From assembly GCF_018687955.1 (NCBI RefSeq), contig NZ_CP061309.1:62001-126000 (forward strand): DNA of 64,000 nucleotides. Reading direction: 5' to 3'. The stretch is from Polynucleobacter ibericus (GTDB taxonomy: Bacteria; Pseudomonadota; Gammaproteobacteria; Burkholderiales; Burkholderiaceae). Shown here piece by piece: positions 1 to 9,697 of the stretch (positions are counted from its first letter, which is position 1; every line of letters starts with the position of its first letter). The translations under genes were made by a program, and so were the position numbers. Under the pieces are notes generated by a model that had not been told where the DNA came from, made no database searches, and saw nothing but the letters and a program-made list of their open reading frames with translations.

Positions 1-142
1 GTACTACGTAGCTGAAATTCAACCAGGCAAAGTGCTCTACGAGATGGACGGTGTTGATGAGCAATTGGCGCGCGAAGCTTTCAAGCTTGCAGCTGCTAAG
101 TTGCCTTTACAGACTACTTTCGTGATTCGCCACTTAGGTTGA
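1..142 (+). CDS. rplP: 50S ribosomal protein L16, C-terminal part (cut by window edge)
   Basis: The first 142 bases read in frame from base 2 to a TGA at 140-142 and give the last 46 residues of L16, ending in the typical TTFVIRHLG tail. L16 sits near the A-site of the large subunit and helps tRNA accommodation. It is followed after 14 bases by rpmC and then rpsQ, the normal end of the S10 operon. The start lies outside the window. The identification rests on the tail plus the neighbours. Confidence 0.93.
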   Translation, partial: YYVAEIQPGKVLYEMDGVDEQLAREAFKLAAAKLPLQTTFVIRHLG

Positions 143-156
143 TCGGGATAGAGATT

Positions 157-351
157 ATGAAAAATACAGAATTAGCTTCAAAAGATCTGAATGCATTGAA
201 TGCAGAGTTAACCGAGTTGCTTAAGACCGGTTTCAAGCTACGCATGCAAAAAGGCACTCAGCAACTCACAAATACCAGCCAATTGGGTAAAAATAAGCGC
301 GACATCGCTCGTGTGAAGACTTTTATCGCCCAAAAGACTGCACAGAAATAA
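157..351 (+). CDS. rpmC: 50S ribosomal protein L29
   Basis: This 64-residue basic, helical protein lies near the peptide exit tunnel, where L29 helps form the docking site for trigger factor and SRP. The open frame extends upstream to a TTG at 139, but that would overlap rplP. The ATG at 157 gives [11 protein letters not shown] and the usual L29 length of 63-65 residues. It has the expected rplP-rpmC-rpsQ position and stops 12 bases before rpsQ. Confidence 0.95.
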   Translation: MKNTELASKDLNALNAELTELLKTGFKLRMQKGTQQLTNTSQLGKNKRDIARVKTFIAQKTAQK

Positions 352-363
352 GGAAAAAGGGAT

Positions 364-633
364 ATGACAGAATTATCTAAACCCTTGCGCCGCACCCTTG
401 TGGGCCGCGTTGTTAGCGACAAAATGCAAAAAACTGTGACGGTGTTGGTTGAGCGTCAAGTTAAGCATCCAGTGATTGGTAAGTACGTTGGCCAGTCCAA
501 AAAGTACCACGCACATGACGAAGCTGGCACATACAAGATGGGTGATACCGTTGAAATTGCTGAATCTAAGCCAATTTCACGCACTAAATCTTGGGTTGTG
601 ACCCGTTTGGTTGAGGCTTCAAAGGGTATTTAA
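364..633 (+). CDS. rpsQ: 30S ribosomal protein S17
   Basis: This is an 89-residue OB-fold protein that binds 16S rRNA early in 30S assembly. The start [20 protein letters not shown] is the conserved S17 core. A strong purine-rich ribosome-binding site (aggaaaaagg) lies just before the ATG. It is the last gene of the S10 operon; the 183-base gap after it carries a terminator-like hairpin and a candidate promoter for the next operon. Confidence 0.97.
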   Translation: MTELSKPLRRTLVGRVVSDKMQKTVTVLVERQVKHPVIGKYVGQSKKYHAHDEAGTYKMGDTVEIAESKPISRTKSWVVTRLVEASKGI

Positions 634-643
634 AGAAATATTA

Positions 644-674
644 GGGATTTTGGCGAAGTTTCTTCCCAAATCCC
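644..674 (+). terminator. Hairpin after rpsQ, possible S10 operon terminator
   Basis: GGGATTT at 644-650 pairs with AAATCCC at 668-674, extended by G-C pairs inside after a one-base bulge, and is followed by TGTTTT. It lies where S10 transcription should end or be attenuated. The hairpin overlaps the candidate -35 box of the following promoter, so both uses are inferred from position and shape only. Confidence 0.4.
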
Positions 675-692
675 TGTTTTACGTAGTAGAAT
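663..692 (+). promoter_or_regulatory. Candidate sigma-70 promoter for the spc operon
   Basis: TTCCCA at 663-668 (4 of 6 to TTGACA), an 18-base spacer, and TAGAAT at 687-692 (5 of 6 to TATAAT) form a plausible housekeeping promoter. The place is right: in E. coli the spc promoter lies between rpsQ and rplN. It would leave a leader of about 115 bases holding two further hairpins. Confidence 0.4.
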
Positions 693-697
693 AGAAG

Positions 698-722
698 GCT
701 TCTCTGGTTTTATTGGAGAAGC
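698..722 (+). promoter_or_regulatory. Leader hairpin upstream of rplN
   Basis: GCTTCTC at 698-704 pairs perfectly with GAGAAGC at 716-722 and is followed by a T-rich stretch at 726-731. This could act as an attenuator or an RNA-processing signal in the spc leader. No known ribosomal-protein binding motif was recognised. Confidence 0.4.
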
Positions 723-741
723 AGTGTTTTTCATTAATTCC

Positions 742-765
742 GGGTTTTAGCTTTCGTTAAAACCC
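742..765 (+). promoter_or_regulatory. Leader hairpin upstream of rplN
   Basis: GGGTTTTA at 742-749 pairs perfectly with TAAAACCC at 758-765 around an 8-base loop. It is the third stem-loop in the rpsQ-rplN gap. Its role is unknown; a transcript leader structure is the simplest reading. Confidence 0.4.
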
Positions 766-816
766 ATAGACGGAACCAAGACTGTTTGCCTTTGGCCAAT
801 AAGTTGGGGATTAGAA

Positions 817-1185
817 ATGATACAAACCGAAAGTAGATTACAGGTTGCCGATAACACAGGCGCCAGTGAAGTGTTGTGCATCAAGGTATTGGGCGGCTCT
901 AAGCGTCGTTACGCCAGTATCGGTGATGTCATTAAAGTGACTGTAAAGTCCGCTGCTCCACGTGGCCGTGTAAAAAAAGGTGACATTTATAACGCCGTAG
1001 TAGTGAGAACTGCTAAGGGTGTTCGCCGTCCAGATGGTTCATTGATTAAGTTCGATGGCAATGCTGCGGTATTGCTCAACGCTAAGTTAGAGCCAATTGG
1101 CACACGTATCTTTGGACCAGTGACGCGCGAGTTGCGTACTGAGAAGTTCATGAAGATCGTTTCTCTCGCCCCCGAAGTTATTTAA
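817..1185 (+). CDS. rplN: 50S ribosomal protein L14
   Basis: This 122-residue protein matches L14 over its full length, beginning [16 protein letters not shown] and containing the KGVRRPDGS segment. L14 binds 23S rRNA and forms an intersubunit bridge; it is also where the RsfS silencing factor binds in other bacteria. It is the first gene of the spc operon. The following rplX starts 9 bases later. Confidence 0.97.
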   Translation: MIQTESRLQVADNTGASEVLCIKVLGGSKRRYASIGDVIKVTVKSAAPRGRVKKGDIYNAVVVRTAKGVRRPDGSLIKFDGNAAVLLNAKLEPIGTRIFGPVTRELRTEKFMKIVSLAPEVI

Positions 1186-1194
1186 GAGGCTGAT

Positions 1195-1503
1195 ATGAAA
1201 AAGATTCGTAAAGGTGATTCCGTAGTTCTGTTGACTGGCCGCGATAAGGGCAAGCAAGGAACTGTTACAGCCGTTCTCGAGAACAAATTAGTGATCGAAG
1301 GCGTAAACATTTATAAAAAGAGCGTTAAGCCAAATCCAGCAGCCGGTGTTACTGGCGGCATGATTGACAAGACGATGCCTGTTCACATTTCTAATGTGGC
1401 TGTGGTTGACGGTAACGGCAAACCATCACGTGTTGGTATCAAACTCGTGGATGGTAAAAAGCAACGTTTCCTCAAAACCACTGGCGCAACTTTAAGCGCA
1501 TAA
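1195..1503 (+). CDS. rplX: 50S ribosomal protein L24
   Basis: This 102-residue KOW-domain protein begins [20 protein letters not shown], the typical L24 start, and includes the VEGVNIYKK segment. L24 starts 50S assembly by binding the 5' part of 23S rRNA and later lies at the tunnel exit. It sits between rplN and rplE in standard spc order. Confidence 0.97.
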   Translation: MKKIRKGDSVVLLTGRDKGKQGTVTAVLENKLVIEGVNIYKKSVKPNPAAGVTGGMIDKTMPVHISNVAVVDGNGKPSRVGIKLVDGKKQRFLKTTGATLSA

Positions 1504-1519
1504 GGGGCACGGAGAAATT

Positions 1520-2062
1520 ATGAGCACACGTTTTCAAGAACACTATCAAGCTAAAGTAGTTGCAGATTTGATCGCCAAATTTGGTTACAAGTCTGTAATG
1601 GAAGTTCCACGTATCACTAAGGTTACCCTCAATATGGGCTTGGGCGATGCAGTGAACGACAAGAAAATTATCGAAAATGCAGTAGGCGATTTAACTAAAG
1701 TTGCAGGCCAAAAGCCAGTGGTAACTAAAGCTAAAAAAGCGATTGCAGGATTCAAGATTCGTCAAGGTTACCCAATCGGTGCCATGGTGACATTGCGTGG
1801 CGCACGCATGTACGAATTCTTGGACCGTTTTGTTACTGTTGCATTGCCACGCGTACGCGACTTCCGCGGTATCTCTGGTAAGGCATTTGACGGCCGTGGT
1901 AACTACAACATCGGCGTGAAAGAACAGATTATTTTCCCTGAAATCGAATACGACAAGATTGATGCCCTCCGTGGTCTCAATATCAGTATTACGACGACTG
2001 CTAAAACCGACGAAGAAGCAAAAGCTTTGTTGGCGGCATTCAAATTCCCTTTCCGCAATTAA
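1520..2062 (+). CDS. rplE: 50S ribosomal protein L5
   Basis: This 180-residue protein has the L5 signatures [10 protein letters not shown] and [11 protein letters not shown]5 binds 5S rRNA in the central protuberance and contacts P-site tRNA. GGAG lies ahead of the ATG. It is followed by rpsN after 9 bases. Confidence 0.97.
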   Translation: MSTRFQEHYQAKVVADLIAKFGYKSVMEVPRITKVTLNMGLGDAVNDKKIIENAVGDLTKVAGQKPVVTKAKKAIAGFKIRQGYPIGAMVTLRGARMYEFLDRFVTVALPRVRDFRGISGKAFDGRGNYNIGVKEQIIFPEIEYDKIDALRGLNISITTTAKTDEEAKALLAAFKFPFRN

Positions 2063-2071
2063 GAGGCTAAC

Positions 2072-2377
2072 GTGGCAAAACTATCCCTGATTGAGCGCGA
2101 GAATAAGCGCGCAAAAACTGTAGAGAAGTACGCTGTAAAGCGTGCCGAACTCAAAGCGATCATTGCTGATCAATCACGCAGCGATGAAGAGCGCTATGAA
2201 GCTCGCTTGAAGCTACAGGCACTTCCACGTAACGCAAGCCCGATTCGTCAAAGAAATCGTTGTTCATTAACCGGTCGCCCACGTGGCACATTCCGTAAAT
2301 TCGGTTTGGCTCGTAGCAAGATTCGTGAAATCGCCTTCCGTGGCGAAATCCCCGGTTTAACCAAGGCCAGCTGGTAA
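2072..2377 (+). CDS. rpsN: 30S ribosomal protein S14 (zinc-free form)
   Basis: This 101-residue S14 starts with GTG at 2072 behind an AAGAGG ribosome-binding site. It is the long form without CxxC zinc pairs: the C-terminal half has a single Cys in [13 protein letters not shown]14 binds the 16S 3' domain in the head of the 30S subunit. It lies in spc order between rplE and rpsH. Confidence 0.96.
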   Translation: MAKLSLIERENKRAKTVEKYAVKRAELKAIIADQSRSDEERYEARLKLQALPRNASPIRQRNRCSLTGRPRGTFRKFGLARSKIREIAFRGEIPGLTKASW

Positions 2378-2401
2378 GCGGCGAAAGAATTAGGAGAACT
2401 C

Positions 2402-2797
2402 ATGAGTATCAGCGATCCAATCGCCGACATGTTGACAAGGATCCGCAATGCGCAAGCAGTGCAGAAACCCGTAGTCTTGATGCCGTCGTCAAAAGTTAAA
2501 GTAGCCATCGCAAAAGTATTGCAAGATGAAGGCTATATCGAAAGTTTTGAAATCAAAGGTGAAGCAGCTAAGCCAGTGCTACACATCGATCTCAAATACT
2601 ATGCAGGCCGTCCTGTTATTGAGCGTATTGACCGTGTATCAACACCAAGTCTGCGTATCTATAAAGGCCGCCATGACATTCCAGAGGTAATGAATGGCTT
2701 GGGCATTGCAATTATTTCAACCCCTCAAGGCGTAATGACAGACCGTAAAGCACGTGCAACAGGCGTGGGCGGCGAAGTTATTTGCTACGTAGCTTAA
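2402..2797 (+). CDS. rpsH: 30S ribosomal protein S8
   Basis: This 131-residue protein begins [18 protein letters not shown], the S8 hallmark, and ends [13 protein letters not shown]8 binds the central domain of 16S rRNA. In E. coli it also represses translation of the spc operon from a site at rplE; whether that happens here is not visible. AGGAGA precedes the ATG. Confidence 0.97.
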
Positions 2798-2807
2798 GGA
2801 GCGAAAT

Positions 2808-3341
2808 ATGTCCCGCGTAGGTAAATCACCAATTACAGTTCCTAAAGGCGCTGAAATCAGCATCAATGGTGCGAACATTACTGTTAAAGGCCCATTGGGC
2901 ACATTGACACATAACTTGCATCCTTCTGTTGGTTTGAAACAAGAAGATGGCGTACTGACTGTCGTTTTAAATAACGATTCACCAGAAGCTGGTGCTCAGT
3001 CAGGTACAGCGCGTGCTTTAGTTAACAACATGGTTGTTGGCGTAACTGCTGGCTTTGAGCGCAAGCTCAGCTTGGTAGGCGTTGGTTACCGTGCTGCTGC
3101 TCAAGGCGAAACATTGAAATTGCAGTTAGGTTTCTCACACGACATTATTTACAACCTGCCAAAGGGTGTGAAGGCTGAGACTCCAACTCAAACTGAAATC
3201 ATTATCAAAGGTTCCAACAAGCAGCAAGTTGGCCAGGTCGCAGCTGAAGTTCGCGCATACCGTTCACCAGAGCCATATAAAGGCAAGGGTGTTCGCTACG
3301 TGGATGAGGTTGTGCATCTGAAAGAAACTAAGAAGAAGTAA
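2808..3341 (+). CDS. rplF: 50S ribosomal protein L6
   Basis: This 177-residue protein carries two L6 domains and starts MSRVGKSPI. The C-terminal region has the conserved [11 protein letters not shown] motif that contacts 23S rRNA near the sarcin-ricin loop. It starts 10 bases after rpsH with AAGGAG as ribosome-binding site. Confidence 0.97.
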   Translation: MSRVGKSPITVPKGAEISINGANITVKGPLGTLTHNLHPSVGLKQEDGVLTVVLNNDSPEAGAQSGTARALVNNMVVGVTAGFERKLSLVGVGYRAAAQGETLKLQLGFSHDIIYNLPKGVKAETPTQTEIIIKGSNKQQVGQVAAEVRAYRSPEPYKGKGVRYVDEVVHLKETKKK

Positions 3342-3354
3342 GCGAGATTAGAAA

Positions 3355-3708
3355 ATGAATAAAGACGAATCCAGACAAAGACGCGCTAGGCAGACTCGTA
3401 TTCGCATTGCCGAGGCATTGGCAAATCGCTTAACAGTTATCCGTAGCAATACTCATATTTCTGCACAGGTTTATAGCCCATGCGGAACCAAAGTTGTAGC
3501 AGCTGCTTCAACAATGGAAAAAGATTTGCGCCAAGCGATCAAAAACGGCGGCAACGCTGAAGCGGCAAAACAAATCGGCAAGTTAGTTGCTGAGCGTGCT
3601 GTTAAAGCAGGCGTTGTTGATGTTGCGTTTGATCGTTCCGGTCATCGTTACCACGGCCGTATTAAGGCCTTAGCTGAAGCTGCGCGTGAAGCCGGCCTGA
3701 AGTTCTAA
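3355..3708 (+). CDS. rplR: 50S ribosomal protein L18
   Basis: This 117-residue basic protein has an Arg-rich N-terminus ([12 protein letters not shown]) and the [16 protein letters not shown] ending of L18, which binds 5S rRNA with L5 and L25. It follows rplF by 13 bases and precedes rpsE by 18. Confidence 0.97.
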   Translation: MNKDESRQRRARQTRIRIAEALANRLTVIRSNTHISAQVYSPCGTKVVAAASTMEKDLRQAIKNGGNAEAAKQIGKLVAERAVKAGVVDVAFDRSGHRYHGRIKALAEAAREAGLKF

Positions 3709-3726
3709 TAGGGTTTAGGAAAAAAC

Positions 3727-4245
3727 ATGGCAAAAATGCAAACTAAGATGCAAAACGAAGAGCGTGATGATGGTCTTCGCGAGAAGATGATCGCTGTTAA
3801 TCGTGTAACTAAAGTGGTTAAGGGTGGTCGTATTCTCGGCTTCGCTGCACTCACTGTAGTTGGCGATGGCGATGGCCGCATCGGCATGGGTAAAGGCAAA
3901 TCAAAAGAAGTTCCAGTTGCTGTTCAAAAGGCAATGGACGAAGCACGTCGCAAGATGATCAAAGTTACTTTGCGTAAAGGTACTTTGCAGCACACCGTTA
4001 CTGGTCAGCATGGCGCGTCACGGGTTTTGATTTCTCCAGCTAAAGACGGTACTGGAATTATTGCCGGCGGCCCAATGCGCGCAATTTTCGATGTAATGGG
4101 TGTAACTAACGTGGTTGCTAAGTCACTTGGCTCTACAAACCCATACAACTTGGTTCGTGCAACCATTGATGGTTTGAGCAAGATGAGTACTCCTGCTGAG
4201 ATTGCTGCTAAGCGCGGTAAGTCAGTTGAAGAGATTCTCGGCTAA
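3727..4245 (+). CDS. rpsE: 30S ribosomal protein S5
   Basis: This 172-residue S5 has the double-stranded RNA-binding N-terminal domain ([20 protein letters not shown]) and the loop [15 protein letters not shown]5 contributes to decoding accuracy and mRNA helicase activity at the entry channel. It lies in standard order before rpmD. Confidence 0.97.
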   Translation: MAKMQTKMQNEERDDGLREKMIAVNRVTKVVKGGRILGFAALTVVGDGDGRIGMGKGKSKEVPVAVQKAMDEARRKMIKVTLRKGTLQHTVTGQHGASRVLISPAKDGTGIIAGGPMRAIFDVMGVTNVVAKSLGSTNPYNLVRATIDGLSKMSTPAEIAAKRGKSVEEILG

Positions 4246-4269
4246 GACCAAAAGATTAGGAATCTACAA

Positions 4270-4458
4270 ATGACAACATCTAACTCCAAAGTCAAACTGC
4301 AATTAGTACGCAGCTTGATCGGTACACGCGAAAGCCACCGTGCAACTGTACGAGGCTTAGGCCTTCGTCGCATCAATTCAGTTTCTGAATTGGAAGACAC
4401 TCCAGCTGTTCGCGGCATGATTAATAAAGTTTCTTATCTAGTTAAAGTCGTTGGCTAA
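4270..4458 (+). CDS. rpmD: 50S ribosomal protein L30
   Basis: This 62-residue protein has the L30 core [20 protein letters not shown] and fits the family length of about 60. It is present in most but not all bacteria and lies in its usual place between rpsE and rplO. Confidence 0.96.
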   Translation: MTTSNSKVKLQLVRSLIGTRESHRATVRGLGLRRINSVSELEDTPAVRGMINKVSYLVKVVG

Positions 4459-4485
4459 TAACTAGCAAGTAAATAGGCGAAGAAT

Positions 4486-4926
4486 ATGCAACTCAACACA
4501 ATTAAACCTGCAGAAGGCTCCAAGAAAAACCGTCGTCGCGTTGGTCGCGGCATTGGTTCTGGTCTTGGCAAAACTGCTGGCCGTGGTCACAAAGGTCAAA
4601 AATCCCGTTCCGGTGGTTTCCATAAGGTCGGATTTGAAGGCGGTCAGATGCCTATGTATCGTCGTTTGCCAAAACGTGGTTTCGTGTCCTTGACACGTCG
4701 TCATGTCGGTCAAATTACTTTGAATGACTTAGCAAAAATCAATTTGCCAGAAGTGGACTTATTGGTATTGAGAGCTCATGGCTTTGCTGGTGAGCAAATC
4801 AATGCAGTGAAGGTTATCAAGACTGGTGAACTCAAGATTGCTGTAACCCTCAAAGGCATTACAGCAACTGCCGGCGCTAAAGCAGCTATTGAAGCTGCCG
4901 GCGGCAAATTGGTTGAATTGGTTTAA
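4486..4926 (+). CDS. rplO: 50S ribosomal protein L15
   Basis: This 146-residue protein starts [20 protein letters not shown] and has the long Gly/Arg/Lys-rich N-terminal extension that runs into the 50S core. The compact C-terminal domain follows. The gene ends 17 bases before secY. Confidence 0.97.
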   Translation: MQLNTIKPAEGSKKNRRRVGRGIGSGLGKTAGRGHKGQKSRSGGFHKVGFEGGQMPMYRRLPKRGFVSLTRRHVGQITLNDLAKINLPEVDLLVLRAHGFAGEQINAVKVIKTGELKIAVTLKGITATAGAKAAIEAAGGKLVELV

Positions 4927-4943
4927 TAGGTCTTTTAGTAGAT

Positions 4944-6281
4944 ATGGCATTAGCACCTACCAATAACACAAGCACTGCAGCAACAGGTGGCAAGTTTGGC
5001 GAATTACGCCAGCGCTTGATTTTCCTGGTGTTGGCTTTGCTCGTGTTCCGTTTAGGTGCTCATATTCCGGTTCCTGGAATTGATCCAGACCAATTGGCAC
5101 AGTTATTTTCTGGTCAAAAAGACGGTATTTTGGGAATGTTTAACTTGTTCTCAGGCGGCGCCTTATCGCGCTTCACCGTATTTGCTTTGGGAATCATGCC
5201 GTATATCTCTGCATCGATCATCATGCAGTTGATGACGATTGTCGTGCCTTCTTTGGAGTCTTTGAAAAAAGAAGGCCAAGCAGGTCAACGCAAGATTACT
5301 CAGTACACCCGCTATGGCACTGTGTTCTTGGCTACATTCCAGGCATTAGGTATTTCTGTTGCTTTGCAAGCTCAACCAGGTTTGGTTATTAATCCAGGTT
5401 TGATGTTTGAATTGAACACAGTCGTGACTTTGGTAACTGGCACGATGTTCTTAATGTGGCTTGGTGAGCAAATTACTGAGCGTGGTTTGGGTAACGGTAT
5501 CTCCATCATTATTTTCGGCGGCATTGTTTCTGGTTTACCAAATGCATTGGCTAGCTTGTTAGAGTTGGTGCGTACCGGCTCAATGAATATTATTTCTGCA
5601 CTGCTGATCGTCGTAATTTGCGTGGCAGTAACTTATTTTGTGGTGTTTGTAGAGCGCGGTCAGCGTCGAATTTTGGTTAACTACGCTAAGCGTCAAGTTG
5701 GCAACAAGATCTACGGTGGCCAATCTTCTTACTTCCCATTGAAGTTGAATATGGCAGGTGTTATTCCTCCAATTTTTGCTTCATCTATCATTTTGTTCCC
5801 TGCAACAATTGCTGGCTGGTTTACATCAGGCGAGCCAACCAATATGTTCAGCAGAATTATCAAAGATTTGGCCGCTACTTTGGCACCAGGCCAACCGGTT
5901 TACACGATTTTGTATGCAGCTGCGATTATTTTCTTCTGCTTCTTCTATACCGCTTTGGTATTTAACAGCCGCGATACAGCTGAGAACCTAAAGAAAAGTG
6001 GTGCATTTGTTCCGGGTATTCGTCCAGGCGATCAAACAGCGCGTTACATCGACAAGATCTTGGTTCGTTTGACATTAGCCGGTGCAATTTATATGGTTCT
6101 GGTTTGTTTGTTGCCAGAATTCTTAGTACTCAAGTACAACGTGCCGTTTTATTTTGGCGGCACTTCATTGTTAATTATTGTGGTTGTTGCAATGGATTTC
6201 ATGGCTCAAGTTCAGTCATTCGTAATGCAACAGCAGTATGGCTCTTTGATGAAGAAAGCCAACTTTAAGATGGGCGCTTAA
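4944..6281 (+). CDS. secY: Protein translocase subunit SecY
   Basis: This 445-residue polytopic inner-membrane protein has about ten hydrophobic segments and forms the channel of SecYEG, exporting and inserting unfolded proteins with SecA or the ribosome. Recognisable parts are [10 protein letters not shown] before the plug, [19 protein letters not shown], and the cytoplasmic loop [13 protein letters not shown] before TM9. It sits at the end of the spc cluster, just 4 bases before infA, as in related bacteria. Confidence 0.97.
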   Translation: MALAPTNNTSTAATGGKFGELRQRLIFLVLALLVFRLGAHIPVPGIDPDQLAQLFSGQKDGILGMFNLFSGGALSRFTVFALGIMPYISASIIMQLMTIVVPSLESLKKEGQAGQRKITQYTRYGTVFLATFQALGISVALQAQPGLVINPGLMFELNTVVTLVTGTMFLMWLGEQITERGLGNGISIIIFGGIVSGLPNALASLLELVRTGSMNIISALLIVVICVAVTYFVVFVERGQRRILVNYAKRQVGNKIYGGQSSYFPLKLNMAGVIPPIFASSIILFPATIAGWFTSGEPTNMFSRIIKDLAATLAPGQPVYTILYAAAIIFFCFFYTALVFNSRDTAENLKKSGAFVPGIRPGDQTARYIDKILVRLTLAGAIYMVLVCLLPEFLVLKYNVPFYFGGTSLLIIVVVAMDFMAQVQSFVMQQQYGSLMKKANFKMGA

Positions 6282-6285
6282 CTGA

Positions 6286-6504
6286 ATGTCTAAAGACGAT
6301 GTAATTCAGATGGCGGGAGAAGTTGTAGAGAATTTGCCAAACGCGATGTTTCGCGTGAAGCTTGAAAACGGACATGTGGTTCTAGGGCACATTTCCGGAA
6401 AGATGCGGATGCATTACATCCGTATTTTGCCGGGAGACAAGGTGACGGTGGAGATGACTCCTTACGACCTGACGCGCGCCAGAATCATTTTCCGTGCGAA
6501 GTAA
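6286..6504 (+). CDS. infA: Translation initiation factor IF-1
   Basis: This 72-residue OB-fold protein starts [20 protein letters not shown] and contains [18 protein letters not shown], typical of IF-1, which binds the 30S A-site during initiation. It lies between secY and rpmJ as in other betaproteobacteria. A second infA copy elsewhere in the genome is possible. Confidence 0.96.
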   Translation: MSKDDVIQMAGEVVENLPNAMFRVKLENGHVVLGHISGKMRMHYIRILPGDKVTVEMTPYDLTRARIIFRAK

Positions 6505-6537
6505 AGATTAGTAGTACCTATTTTTAAGAGGTGAGTT

Positions 6538-6654
6538 ATGAAAGTTTTAGCATCCGTTAAGTGTATTTGCAGAAATTGCAAGATCATTAAGCGCAAACGC
6601 GTTGTGCGCGTGATCTGTTCTTCAGACGCACGTCATAAGCAGCGTCAAGGCTGA
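6538..6654 (+). CDS. rpmJ: 50S ribosomal protein L36 (zinc-binding form)
   Basis: This 38-residue gene starts at ATG 6538 behind GAGGTGAG and ends at TGA 6652-6654. It reads [15 protein letters not shown] and ends DARHKQRQG, matching L36. Cys11, Cys14, Cys27 and His33 form the zinc site of the C+ type, with an extra Cys at position 9. It lies between infA and rpsM. Confidence 0.95.
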   Translation: MKVLASVKCICRNCKIIKRKRVVRVICSSDARHKQRQG

Positions 6655-6678
6655 TCTGGTTAATTAAGAGGAAATCTC

Positions 6679-7044
6679 ATGGCACGTATCGCTGGGGTAA
6701 ACATCCCAAATCATCAACATACTGTTATCGGTTTAACAGCAATTTTTGGCATTGGCACAACTCGTGCACGCAAAATTTGTGAAACCACAGGTGTTGCAAT
6801 CGACAAAAAAGTTAAAGACCTTACTGACGGTGACTTGGAAAAGTTGCGTGATGAAGTAGGTAAATTCATTACTGAAGGTGACCTTCGTCGTGAAGTAACT
6901 ATGAGCATCAAGCGTTTGATGGACTTAGGTTGCTACCGCGGTGTTCGTCATCGTAAGGGCTTGCCTGTACGTGGTCAACGTACTAAGACTAACGCGCGTA
7001 CCCGTAAGGGCCCACGTAAGTCTGGCGTGCAACTGAAGAAATAA
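6679..7044 (+). CDS. rpsM: 30S ribosomal protein S13
   Basis: This 121-residue protein starts [11 protein letters not shown] and ends with the basic [18 protein letters not shown] tail of S13, which contacts P-site tRNA and bridges to L5. It opens the alpha operon segment rpsM-rpsK-rpsD-rpoA-rplQ. AAGAGGAAA lies ahead of the ATG. Confidence 0.97.
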   Translation: MARIAGVNIPNHQHTVIGLTAIFGIGTTRARKICETTGVAIDKKVKDLTDGDLEKLRDEVGKFITEGDLRREVTMSIKRLMDLGCYRGVRHRKGLPVRGQRTKTNARTRKGPRKSGVQLKK

Positions 7045-7062
7045 TCAAGAAAGTTTATTGAC

Positions 7063-7470
7063 ATGGCAAAACAACAATCCGCTTCCGCCGCTTCACAGCG
7101 CGCTCGTAAGAAGGTTAAAAAGAACGTTGCTGACGGTATTGCACACGTTCACGCTTCTTTTAACAACACCATTATTACGATCACTGATCGTCAAGGAAAT
7201 GCGCTTTCATGGGCAACTTCTGGCGGCCAGGGTTTCAAAGGCTCACGTAAATCAACACCTTTTGCTGCTCAGGTAGCTGCAGAAGTTGCTGGTAAGACAG
7301 CCATTGAATGCGGTATCAAGAATTTGGAAGTTCAGATCAAGGGCCCAGGTCCAGGTCGTGAATCTGCAGTTCGTGCATTGAACTCATTGGGCATCAAGAT
7401 CACTGAGATTCAAGACGTAACTCCAGTTCCACATAATGGTTGCCGTCCTCCAAAGCGTCGTCGTATCTAA
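7063..7470 (+). CDS. rpsK: 30S ribosomal protein S11
   Basis: This 135-residue protein contains [19 protein letters not shown] and ends [13 protein letters not shown], both diagnostic for S11, which lines the mRNA exit on the 30S platform. A 118-base gap with two stem-loops separates it from rpsD. Confidence 0.97.
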   Translation: MAKQQSASAASQRARKKVKKNVADGIAHVHASFNNTIITITDRQGNALSWATSGGQGFKGSRKSTPFAAQVAAEVAGKTAIECGIKNLEVQIKGPGPGRESAVRALNSLGIKITEIQDVTPVPHNGCRPPKRRRI

Positions 7471-7522
7471 GTTTGGAAGTTGGCAGTACAACAGTTTCAG
7501 TAGTTTTTTATTAAAGCCCACT

Positions 7523-7571
7523 GTTCGCCTGATTTAAAGGGCGAACTCACCGCCGGTCGTAAGACTGCGGC
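7523..7571 (+). promoter_or_regulatory. Two stem-loops in the rpsD leader
   Basis: GTTCGCC at 7523-7529 pairs with GGCGAAC at 7540-7546. Then GCCGGTC at 7552-7558 pairs with GAC at 7563-7565 and CGGC at 7568-7571, with a GTAA loop and a two-base bulge. They sit just ahead of the GTG start of rpsD. In E. coli S4 regulates this operon through a leader pseudoknot upstream of rpsM; a similar role here is only a guess from position. Confidence 0.35.
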
Positions 7572-7588
7572 AAAGAAAGGAAAGCATC

Positions 7589-8212
7589 GTGGCACGTTAC
7601 TTAGGGCCTAAGGCCAAATTAGCACGTCGGGAAGGTACCGACTTATTTTTAAAGAGCGCACGTCGCGCCCTGTCAGACAAGTGCAAGTTAGATACTAAGC
7701 CTGGTCAACATGGCCGTACATCTGGCTCAAGAACATCTGATTACGGTAATCAATTGCGTGAAAAGCAAAAGGTTAAGCGTATTTATGGCGTACTAGAGCG
7801 TCAATTCCGTCGTTACTTCGCAGAAGCCGAGCGTCGTAAGGGCAATACTGGTGAAACATTGCTCCAGTTGCTGGAGTCACGTTTAGACAACGTGGTTTAT
7901 CGCATGGGCTTTGGTTCAACACGCGCTGAAGCACGTCAGTTGGTTTCCCACTGCGCAATTTTGCTCAATGGTAGCCCTGTCAATATTCCATCAATTCAGG
8001 TTAAACCTGGTGATGTTGTTGCAATTCGTGAAAAAGCGAAAAAGCAAGCGCGTATTACAGAATCACTCAATTTGGTTGGACAAATGGCAGCTGTTACTTG
8101 GGTTTCAGTTGACGCAGCCAAGCTCGAGGGAACGTTTAAGCAAGTGCCTGACCGCGAAGATATTAGCGGTGAAATTAATGAAAGTTTGATCGTCGAATTG
8201 TATTCACGCTAA
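7589..8212 (+). CDS. rpsD: 30S ribosomal protein S4
   Basis: This 207-residue protein starts with GTG at 7589 behind AAAGGAAAG and contains the S4 RNA-binding domain ([25 protein letters not shown] region, about residues 97-160). S4 nucleates 30S assembly. The N-terminal segment has one Cys ([14 protein letters not shown]), so it lacks the zinc knuckle of some S4 proteins. It lies between rpsK and rpoA. Confidence 0.97.
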   Translation: MARYLGPKAKLARREGTDLFLKSARRALSDKCKLDTKPGQHGRTSGSRTSDYGNQLREKQKVKRIYGVLERQFRRYFAEAERRKGNTGETLLQLLESRLDNVVYRMGFGSTRAEARQLVSHCAILLNGSPVNIPSIQVKPGDVVAIREKAKKQARITESLNLVGQMAAVTWVSVDAAKLEGTFKQVPDREDISGEINESLIVELYSR

Positions 8213-8235
8213 TTAGGCACTCTCAAGGAAAAAAT

Positions 8236-9216
8236 ATGCAAACAAATTTGCTCAAGCCAAAGATTATTTCTGTTGAAGCGCTTACCGCCAACCAAGCTAA
8301 GGTTGTTATGGAGCCGTTCGAGCGTGGCTATGGCCACACACTCGGAAATGCATTACGTCGTGTACTGTTGTCCTCGATGGTTGGTTATGCACCAACTGAA
8401 GTAGCTATTGCTGGTGTTGTTCATGAGTACTCCACATTAGATGGAGTTCAAGAGGACGTAGTTAACCTCTTGTTGAACCTCAAAGGTATCGTATTTAAGT
8501 TGCAGTCACGTGATGAAGTTACTATCAATTTGCGTAAAGAAGGCCCAGGCGTCGTTACAGCAAAAGATATCGACTTGCCGCATGATGTAGAAATCATGAA
8601 CCCTGACCATGTGATCGCTCACTTGTCAGCTGGTGGTAAGTTAGATATGCAGATCAAGGTTGAAAAAGGCCGTGGTTATGTACCAGGTAACGTACGTCAG
8701 TACAGCGACGAAGCAACTAAGATCATTGGCCGTATTGTGTTGGATGCTTCATTCAGCCCGGTAAGCCGTGTAAGCTATGCTGTTGAGTCTGCTCGTGTTG
8801 AGCAACGTACCGACCTCGATCGTTTAGTAATGACTATCGAAACAAACGGTGTGTTGTCTCCTGAAGAAGCCATTCGTCAAGCAGCTAGCATCTTGGTTGA
8901 TCAATTAGTTGTATTCGCGGCCCTCGAAAGCAGCGAAGTTTCTGGTGATTTAGCACCAAGCCGTTCATCAATGGTTGATCCAATGTTGATGCGTCCGGTT
9001 GATGATCTCGAGCTCACAGTTCGCTCTGCAAACTGCTTGAAGGCTGAGAATATTTACTACATCGGTGACTTGATTCAACGTACAGAGAATGAATTGTTGA
9101 AGACGCCTAATCTAGGTCGCAAATCTTTGAATGAAATTAAAGATGTTTTAGCGGCTCGTGGCTTAAGTCTTGGCATGAAACTCGAAAGCTGGCCTCCAGC
9201 TAACCTCGAGAAATAA
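8236..9216 (+). CDS. rpoA: DNA-directed RNA polymerase alpha subunit
   Basis: This 326-residue protein has the N-terminal assembly domain ([20 protein letters not shown] at about 30) and the C-terminal domain ([20 protein letters not shown], then [19 protein letters not shown]), which binds UP elements and activators. The length fits proteobacterial alpha. It lies in the alpha operon with rplQ 16 bases downstream. Confidence 0.98.
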   Translation: MQTNLLKPKIISVEALTANQAKVVMEPFERGYGHTLGNALRRVLLSSMVGYAPTEVAIAGVVHEYSTLDGVQEDVVNLLLNLKGIVFKLQSRDEVTINLRKEGPGVVTAKDIDLPHDVEIMNPDHVIAHLSAGGKLDMQIKVEKGRGYVPGNVRQYSDEATKIIGRIVLDASFSPVSRVSYAVESARVEQRTDLDRLVMTIETNGVLSPEEAIRQAASILVDQLVVFAALESSEVSGDLAPSRSSMVDPMLMRPVDDLELTVRSANCLKAENIYYIGDLIQRTENELLKTPNLGRKSLNEIKDVLAARGLSLGMKLESWPPANLEK

Positions 9217-9232
9217 TTAGAAAGGAAGCATC

Positions 9233-9628
9233 ATGCGTCACGGAAACGGCTTACGCAAACTAAACAGAACATCATCACATCGCCTAGCGATGCTGCGCAA
9301 CATGTCTAATTCACTTTTGGAGCACGAAGTCATTAAAACGACTTTGCCAAAAGCAAAAGAATTGCGCATGGTTGTTGAGCCTCTAATTACCTTGGGTAAA
9401 AAAGATAACTTAGCAAATCGTCGCTTAGCATTCAATCGCACACGTGATCGCGATATCGTAGCCAAGCTCTTTACAGAGCTCGGCCCACGTTACGCAACAC
9501 GTCCAGGTGGCTACCTTCGCATTTTGAAGTTTGGCTTCCGTCATGGCGACAATGCTCCAATGGCTTTGGTTGAGTTGGTAGATCGCCCAGAAGTTGAAGA
9601 AACAGCAGTTGTAGCTGAAGAGGCTTAA
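9233..9628 (+). CDS. rplQ: 50S ribosomal protein L17
   Basis: This 131-residue protein starts [20 protein letters not shown], the L17 signature, and has an acidic C-terminal tail. L17 sits near the exit tunnel. It is the last gene of the ribosomal run and is followed by a strong terminator. Confidence 0.97.
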   Translation: MRHGNGLRKLNRTSSHRLAMLRNMSNSLLEHEVIKTTLPKAKELRMVVEPLITLGKKDNLANRRLAFNRTRDRDIVAKLFTELGPRYATRPGGYLRILKFGFRHGDNAPMALVELVDRPEVEETAVVAEEA

Positions 9629-9644
9629 GTCTCACGGTTGCAGT

Positions 9645-9673
9645 AAAAAGCCAGGCTTCGGTCTGGCTTTTTT
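9645..9673 (+). terminator. Rho-independent terminator of the alpha operon
   Basis: AAAAAGCCAG at 9645-9654 pairs with CTGGCTTTTT at 9663-9672, closed by a C(TTCG)G tetraloop, with a T run on the 3' arm. This very stable structure ends the ribosomal protein-rpoA transcript before cutA. Confidence 0.9.
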
Positions 9674-9697
9674 CATTTATCAGGGTATAAATACAGA

